A DNA stretch of 64,000 nt, from assembly GCA_021234155.1 (NCBI GenBank), contig JAJEKV010000097.1:994001-1058000 (forward strand), given 5' to 3'. A program made the position numbers and the translations under genes. The notes under the pieces are model-generated. The model did not search any database. It worked only from the letters and a program-made list of their open reading frames with translations, and had not been told where the DNA came from. Source of the stretch: Isoetes taiwanensis. Its lineage: Eukaryota > Streptophyta > Lycopodiopsida > Isoetales > Isoetaceae. Each line of letters begins with the position of its first letter. Positions within the stretch are counted from its first letter, which is position 1. This document shows, piece by piece, positions 57,932 to 64,000 of the stretch.

Positions 57932-58014
57932 ACCGTGGCTGTTGGGTGATCATGTTAGTTGGCTTTGGACTGTACAGTTTGGTTTTTCTTTTCATGGGTT
58001 CGTTTGTTTTTTAG

Positions 58015-58245
58015 TTGCAGGTAGTAATGGAGACTGATGGGGAGCCTGTTGCTGGGGTGGAGCAACCTGCTGTATCTTTGCCTGACTCCTATATTTCTTC
58101 TGCTGTTGAAGCATCACATCCAGATCCTGTTGTGTTCTCGGCTGAGCCTGAGGCAGTTTTTTGTGCTCAAGAGTTTGTTAATAGCATTATCCAGGTTGGA
58201 ACTGAGGCGCATAGGATTGCGGCATCCTTGCGCTTGCTCATTTGA
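58015..58245 (+). other. short open frame, possible C-terminal remnant of the HUH gene region
   Basis: In the right unit 76 codons stay open through VVMETDGEPVAGVEQPAVSL and EFVNSIIQVGTEAHRIAASL. In the left unit the same stretch is split between frames. It follows the HUH gene tail and might once have been part of it or of a neighbouring transposon gene. No family is recognised. Confidence 0.25.
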
Positions 58246-60984
58246 GGGCTGCAAATTCGCCCCATGACATATGCTGTGGCATATGCCAGCATCCAATGGT
58301 CGCAAATAATTTTAATACACCCCAAACGATAATACACCCCAAACGATAAAGAAGGTGGCATAAGGTAATCAAACCATATATAATCATATATCCAATTTTG
58401 AATTTTTATTTTTTTCATAGCTATTTTTTCTGGGTTCTGCCTCACGCGAGATTGACATGTGTAAACATTCTGGGTGTCATTTTCTTCGGCTGCAAGCAAG
58501 CCTGAATCTAAATCAACGCCCGACCATGGCCATGTGCTGGATCCTGGGATAAAGTACGGCGGCGAGCGTGGCAGGCTCCTGTCTTCGGCCCTCGACAAGG
58601 AGTTCTTCTTCTGGCGAGTTCTCAGATCTCAGGGTTGGATTCCGGTGGCTCAAAAGGAAACCAGAGGAATAGGGGAAGAAGCAACGGATTTCTACACATA
58701 TTTAAGCACTCTCCTGATTTCCCTTAGCGTTTGCGATTAGGGATCAAGCACAAATTATACTTCGTGTTGCAGAGCTTTTGCTCAACACATTTGGGATCGG
58801 TTTGGCCTTGCGTCTCTGAAATACAGACAGATTTGAGCTCCAGGATAAGGCCACAGCATATGCATGTCTTCATTCACATACCAAAAGGGTCTACATTCCA
58901 TCGGATCTGAGGTAAATTTCTTGAATTGATGCTTCCCAGATCCTTACGTTGTGGCAGATTTCGTCTCCAATCCTTTGTATTGTGCGGGAACAGAGTGGTC
59001 GAAAATGTATCAATGGATCAATCGTGCAAAGGGGATTTAGCAGATCAATCAGACTGTAACTACTGCACAAGCCAAGCTTCTAGCGTGGCTTCGGATTTGA
59101 GCAATTTCTGGAGCAACGATAGCAACACAGAATGTGTCTATTTTGCAGTTTTGTATGGCTCCGGAATCGTTAATTCTAAAGGCCCAACTGATCAAGCCAC
59201 TGCAAATTGCCTTCTGGCAGTAAATTTTAAAGATCAAACTTCCAATAATCGTTCCCAATTCTACATCATCATATCAGTCTGCTCCAATTTGAGGAGGGCA
59301 AGTAGCAGCAGAAGTTTGACCGCTAGAATCGATTTTTATCAGTGTCTAATCTTGAGTATTTAGTCCTTTTTCTTGAACTTATTTTTCTGCAGATTCAACC
59401 TGCATATTCATTTTCATTGTAGATTGATCTTTGATCAGTATGTTTTTTTGCAGATTGATCATTATTTTTGCAGATCCAGCATATTGAATGGTAGAATCGA
59501 AGGTGGATATGACCTCATCTTGGGAGACTCTGCAAAAAGGAGAGGCCCTGGCTGCGACTGGGCAATAAGACCAAAGGGCATTTGCCGGAGAACACACAGG
59601 TCAGGTACCCTGGCTACATTGACTCATCTTTTTTGGAACAAATTTGTGAAGGTTTATGGAGATGTTGCTATAAATACAGATCCCACAAGTGAGGAGCTGG
59701 CCACAATAGCTACTTCTGCTGATACAGCAATTACGTTTGGCTACCACGCATAGCAATTTATGTTTTTGTGCAAGATTAGACCGTGGGGCACTTAAATCGC
59801 AATAGATCCTTTTTGGCTTTGAGCTACAAAGGAGCAGTTCAATTACGAATGTTTCAGCCAGTTCAGTTGTGAATGTTGGGAAAAGGTCAGTTGAGGAAAG
59901 TTGAGTTAAAGTTAAAACGTGGGCTATGGAAAAAAGTCAGTTGGGACAATATCTTCATTTTTTAATGTGTTTGGTGCTTCAAACCATTGCTTTTCTCAAC
60001 CAATCTATTTAATGATTCCAATCATTGTTTCTTTATAACGAAAAAAACGGGACCCTGAAATTACAGGGCTAAACAACAGGTTTTTTCAAATCGAAAAACA
60101 CAGTCGATTCAAACCCTGCGCACAGTCGATTCAAACTCCGTCAGCCCCTGCCTTCGTCGGCCCCTGCCGTCCCCTTCTAACCGGCGCCGCCAAGATTCCC
60201 GTAAGAGAAACGTCGGAAAAGTAAGAAAATTACAAAATTTCAGGTTCCTGTTTTTTTCGTCGGTGAATTTGTGTAAGCAGGAAATTTCAGCCTGAAATTT
60301 TCTGTTGACGTGGCGGATCCACGAGCTTCGTTTAATGGTACCTATCGTTTAAAGGCTATTGTCCCATGCTACCATGGTAACCCAATGCCTCAATTCTCTT
60401 TTTGCTATCGTATCCATAGCTTTTCCCTCAGTCTTGGGTGAGCCTAATAACCCACCCCTAAGAAACAATACTGCCTAGTTACACATAAATCCACGGTCTA
60501 CCATTCTTGCATAGAATGCGTAACACAAATGAAATCCAAAGATCCCACACCAAGGCTATAGCACAACAACACTCAAAAACTAACAGTCTTACATTAGGCA
60601 GCTTTGGCACTAAGAATTCCTCGCACTATCTCGAATAATCACAGTTCAAACTGAAAAATAAGTCGAACAAAAGAAATGTTCGCGGCGGCCTTGGCCGCTG
60701 CGATAAATTTCTTGTAATATAAATCATAAGTAAATAATATACAAACTACCCTTATAAAAAAAATCCTATAACTTTTTTTTTTAATCGGAAAAAAATCCTA
60801 CACTGATAAATATGAATCGGATAAAAATATGGATAAATCCTTATACGCCGTTTTTTCATCGGCCGTATATCCTGCTATATTTTTTCCGAACCGGAAAATC
60901 ATTTTTTCGACCGGAAATCCCGTGAAGCGCCTAGGACTTTGCCACACGTAGTGGCCAATTTGCCAAACGGATTGATTGCTGGAA
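58246..60984. other. gene-free 5' part of the right unit
   Basis: Open frames at 58474-58740, 58926-59363 and 59373-59753 have no recognised domain. TTTTGCAGATTGATC-like and TGCAGAT phrases recur near 59393-59475. The PPR promoter should lie toward the right end. The palindrome motif lies at 60681-60702. Confidence 0.45.
60664..60714. repeat. GC-palindrome motif, copy 4 of 4, nearly perfect
   Basis: CGCGGCGGCC (60681-60690), central TT, then GGCCGCTGCG (60693-60702), one base off perfect. GATAAATTTCTTGTAATA follows. On the minus strand the end reads TATTACAAGAAATTTATCG. Compared with a CACTA end (CACTACAAG), that differs by two C-to-T changes in the first nine bases. Confidence 0.65.
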
Positions 60985-63713
60985 ATGAGCCATGGATTAT
61001 ACGCCACTGCATTTGTTCACTCAAGCAAGGTAATTACTGGTAAATAAAAGGGGAGGCTTGTGAATTTTTGTTTAATTTCTGTCCCTTTTTATTATTGCAG
61101 ATAGATTTGCATTACAGTTCTGAAAATCAGGATAGGGTATCTGGGTTATTCAAACCAGAATCCGACCTTACAAAAGCTGAGAAGTTCGTTCATGATTTTG
61201 CAAACTTTAAACATTGTAAGGAAGCTTCTGATCCTCAATGCCAAAACTTTAAGCAACATCACGCCCGTTCAAAAGGCAGTCATGGGCAGAAGGTTTCTCT
61301 CATTAAGTCTGGCAATGAGACAAGCCGAGCTAATCAGGAAGTCAGGCTACTTTGTAAAGAAGGGCTACTAAAGGATGCACTAGAGGTTTGGAATATTTTG
61401 GAGCAACATAATACCAAAATTTTCCCAGACACTTATGTTTCTCTCTTGCATATTTGCACCAGCACAGAATTCCTCACTCATGGCAGACGAATCCATGCTC
61501 ATATTATCAGAAATGGAACCAAGCATGATCCCTTGTTAGGGAATTGTCTCATAAATATGTATTCTAACTTTAGTTGTTTGTTTGATGCACATTTGGTACT
61601 TAACTTTTCTAAAAAACAAAATGTCTTCTTGTGGACAAGTCTGATTGGAGGTTATGTCAAATATGGTTATTCTTTGGAGGCTTTTGGAATTTTTATGAAA
61701 ATGCAGCAGGCTGGGGTGGAACCGGACAGGGTTACCTTTGTTTTTATTTTGACAGCATGTATCAACATGTCTTCTCTTGAACATGGAAAAAGTATTCATA
61801 ATCAGATTAGAAGATATGGATATGAGTCAGACAATATTGTGCAGAGTTCTCTTGTCAACATGTATGCTAAATGTGGCAGCATTGAAGATGCCTGCCACAT
61901 ATTTGACAACATGTGTACAAAAAATGTGGTTATATGGAATGCGATGATTTCAGGGTGTTCACAAGAAAGATCTCTCAATTTATCTTTTAACCTCTTTGAT
62001 CAAATGCAAGCTAAAGGAATTAAAGCAGATAAGATTACTTTTCTTTCTGTTCTTAATGGCGCTGCTAATAGGGCAGCACTTGAACAAGGAAAACGGATTC
62101 ATTCTTTCATCATCAAATACCAGTATGCATCAGATGTCTTTCTGGCTAATAAACTTGTTGACATGTATGCCAAATGTGGAAGTATAGAGCATGCACACCA
62201 TATATTTGATCGAATTGCTGCGCCAACTGTGGTTTCATGGACTGGGGTTATTGCAGGGTACGTGCAGCATGATAGTAATAGTGAGGCTTTGGGGCTTTTT
62301 GCAGAAATGCGAAATCACAAGCAAAAACCAAATAAGGTCACCTTTGTTAGTGTTCTAAAAGCATGTGCTAATTTTCCTGCCATTGAATGGGGTAAGTTGA
62401 TTCATGCAAACATTGCCAAACTTGATTGCAGGTTTGACATTGCTGTGGGAAGCACCTTGATTGATATGTATGTTAAATGTGGCAGCCTATGTGATGCCCA
62501 GCATGTATTTGATAGAATATTAGTTCGCAATGTAGTTAGTTGGAATGTAATCATATTTGGACATGCTCAACTCTCTTACAGAAAGGAAGCATTGAGGCTC
62601 TTCCAGGAGATGAAACAAGAAGGCGTAGAGGCGGATGATGTTACATTCTTAGCGATTCTAGGAGCCTGTGCAGATACGACAGACATGAATGGGGGTAAAT
62701 TCATACATTCCTGTATTATAAGCATGCAATGTTCCATTAAATCCTTCCTGGGAAGTGCGCTGTTGGACATGTATGTCAAATGTGGAAGCATAAATGATGC
62801 CTGTACATTATTTTATTGCATGGAGATCCAAGATCTTGCTTCCTGGAATACAATGATTTCAGCATATGCATCTGAAGATGGGGAATATGCATTTAAATTA
62901 CTTAGCAAAATGCAAGAAGATGGCATATGGCGAACAAGTGAGGTCATTCTTACTTGTCTTGTCACAGCATCTTCTAGTATGAGATCTTTGGCCCATGGAA
63001 AATGGGCACATGCATCCATGCTGAGGGCAGGATGTGAGTTAGATGTTTTTGCATCAAATTTGCTTGTTGACATGTATGCTAACTGCGGTACTAAGATTGA
63101 CATTTGGCATGTATATGAAGGAATCTCTGTGGCTAATGAAATCACCTTTTTAAGTCTTTTAGATGTGTGCTCTAGCATATCCGACTTGCAACTGGGAAAA
63201 ATAATTCATACTCATATCAGAGAACATGGGCTGGAGGACAATACTTTTATCGGTAGTGCACTAGTTAACATGTATGCCAAATCTGGGAGCATTAAGGATG
63301 CCTACTGGGTCTTTAATAGAATGTCTAAACGAGATTTAATCTCTTGGACTGCAATGATCACAGCATGTGCCAGACATGGGGATGGTATTGGAGCCTTTAA
63401 TATATTTGGGAGAATGTGGGCAGAAGGTTTTACTCCAGATGAAACAACAATTATTTCAGTTCTCTCTGCATGTAACCATGGTGGCCTAATGGATGAAAGC
63501 CTTCATTATTTTAGCATGAGCAAAGACTGTGGCATTACACCATCGGAGAAACATTATATTTGTATTATTGACGTTTGCTGTAGGGCAGGGCTCCTGGACA
63601 TTGCCAAGGAGGTCGTGTTCAATATGCCCTTTCAGCCCTCTGCTACATTTTGGACAGATTATCTTAGTTCTTATAGTTTATTTGACCAAGACCTCAGAGG
63701 AAACGTCTCCTAG
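60985..63713 (+). CDS. PLS-class pentatricopeptide repeat protein, right copy, intact
   Basis: Exon 1 (60985-61029, 15 codons from the first in-frame ATG after a stop) joins across a 71-bp intron (61030-61100) to exon 2 (61101-63713), giving 885 codons. Without splicing the long frame has no ATG start. From about residue 95 the protein is a chain of PPR motifs in P-L-S order. Seven repeats of the LVDMYAKCGS type are visible (SLVNMYAKCGSIEDA, KLVDMYAKCGSIEHA and so on), with linking VVSWNAMI-type and VTFVSVLKAC-type motifs. The sixth triplet has lost one motif. PPR proteins of this class bind organellar RNA, usually for editing. The protein stops at MPFQPSATFW, where an E/DYW extension would begin, so it cannot deaminate by itself and would need a partner in trans. 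A transit peptide is possible but not obvious. Confidence 0.88.
61030..61100 (+). other. 71-bp intron of the right PPR copy
   Basis: Donor CAAG|GTAATT and acceptor ATTATTGCAG|ATAG with a T-rich tract. Splicing keeps the frame: the exon 1 codons (MSHGLYATAFVHSSK) run directly into IDLHYSSEN. Confidence 0.75.
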
Positions 63714-64000
63714 AAGTTTCCCTATTTTATTTTCTAGTGAACTTCTATCCTGTGTATAGATTAGTAGAACAAAGCAAGAAATCTTCTTGACAGATAGGTT
63801 TTATGATAAATCCCTTGCCTCTGAGCTAGGGAAAGAAAGTGAAACTTTATATCAAGCTATGAAGAACACTCTGGTTGAGAGGATCTGGCATAATCAAGAC
63901 CTTCAATGGCATATCAATGGTATTTTTGGTTTTAATAAAAAAGACCACCCAAGATTTTCATCTCACCCAAGATTTTGGTAATTTCACTTCACTCTAAATA
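63714..64000 (+). other. 3' flank of the right PPR gene
   Basis: Identical to the left unit's flank as far as it goes. It contains the same unidentified 64-codon frame (63787-63981) that precedes the LINE zinc-finger fragment in the left unit. No certain poly(A) signal was chosen. Confidence 0.5.

Larger units (their letters stand above)
57932..64000. repeat. right unit of the tandem duplication, running off the window
   Basis: Offsets to the left unit are 6,418 bp at the start, 6,261 bp across the first part of the gene and 6,262 bp after the missing C. The left 5' region is therefore about 157 bp longer. The window ends within the unit, before the zinc-finger fragment would appear. Confidence 0.9.

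Overview
The window is nuclear DNA of a land plant. The evidence is a spliced PLS-class pentatricopeptide repeat (PPR) gene, an AP2/ERF transcription factor, an F-box/kelch remnant, plant-type LTR, LINE, Helitron, hAT and Replitron-like elements, and short GT-AG introns. Sparse genes in a repeat-rich setting and very long uninterrupted PPR exons would fit a seed-free vascular plant such as a fern, but that is inference. No rRNA, organellar block, bacterial operon or CRISPR array was seen.

Layout. 1-4.7 kb is mostly gene-free, with one weak two-exon candidate (1373-2114). 4.7-10.6 kb holds a Helitron with an intact RepHel ORF. Its 3' flank is a 241-bp direct repeat, then a tandem array of tRNA-like units, then a GC palindrome that recurs three more times in the window. 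11.0-11.7 kb is an AP2/ERF gene. 14.1-14.5 kb is a complete TRIM (miniature LTR retroelement). 14.55-24.4 kb and 34.5-42.2 kb are two copies, in opposite orientation, of a large LTR retroelement whose interior codes for no recognisable gag-pol (LARD-like). Between them lie an unidentified ORF pair, a retroposon tail with A31, and a decayed APE-type LINE (about 27.0-31.4 kb).

The second LARD copy sits inside an F-box/kelch gene. The broken gene, its downstream flank and the first 194 bp of LTR (2.35 kb in all) occur again at 42.2-44.5 kb. 45.4-45.8 kb is a foldback element. 48.2-49.0 kb is a spliced hAT-type transposase fragment on the minus strand. 50.5-51.5 kb is a decayed HUH endonuclease gene that looks like a Replitron Rep.

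From 51.5 kb to the end is a tandem duplication (unit about 6.4 kb) carrying the PPR gene. The right copy is an intact two-exon gene of 885 codons. The left copy differs in the transcription unit by one missing C, which causes a frameshift. By contrast, the roughly 3 kb upstream of the gene differs between copies in many small patches, and these fall mostly on CAG, CTG or CCG (CHG) sites. The likely functional host genes are the AP2/ERF gene and the right-hand PPR gene; nearly everything else is mobile DNA or its debris.
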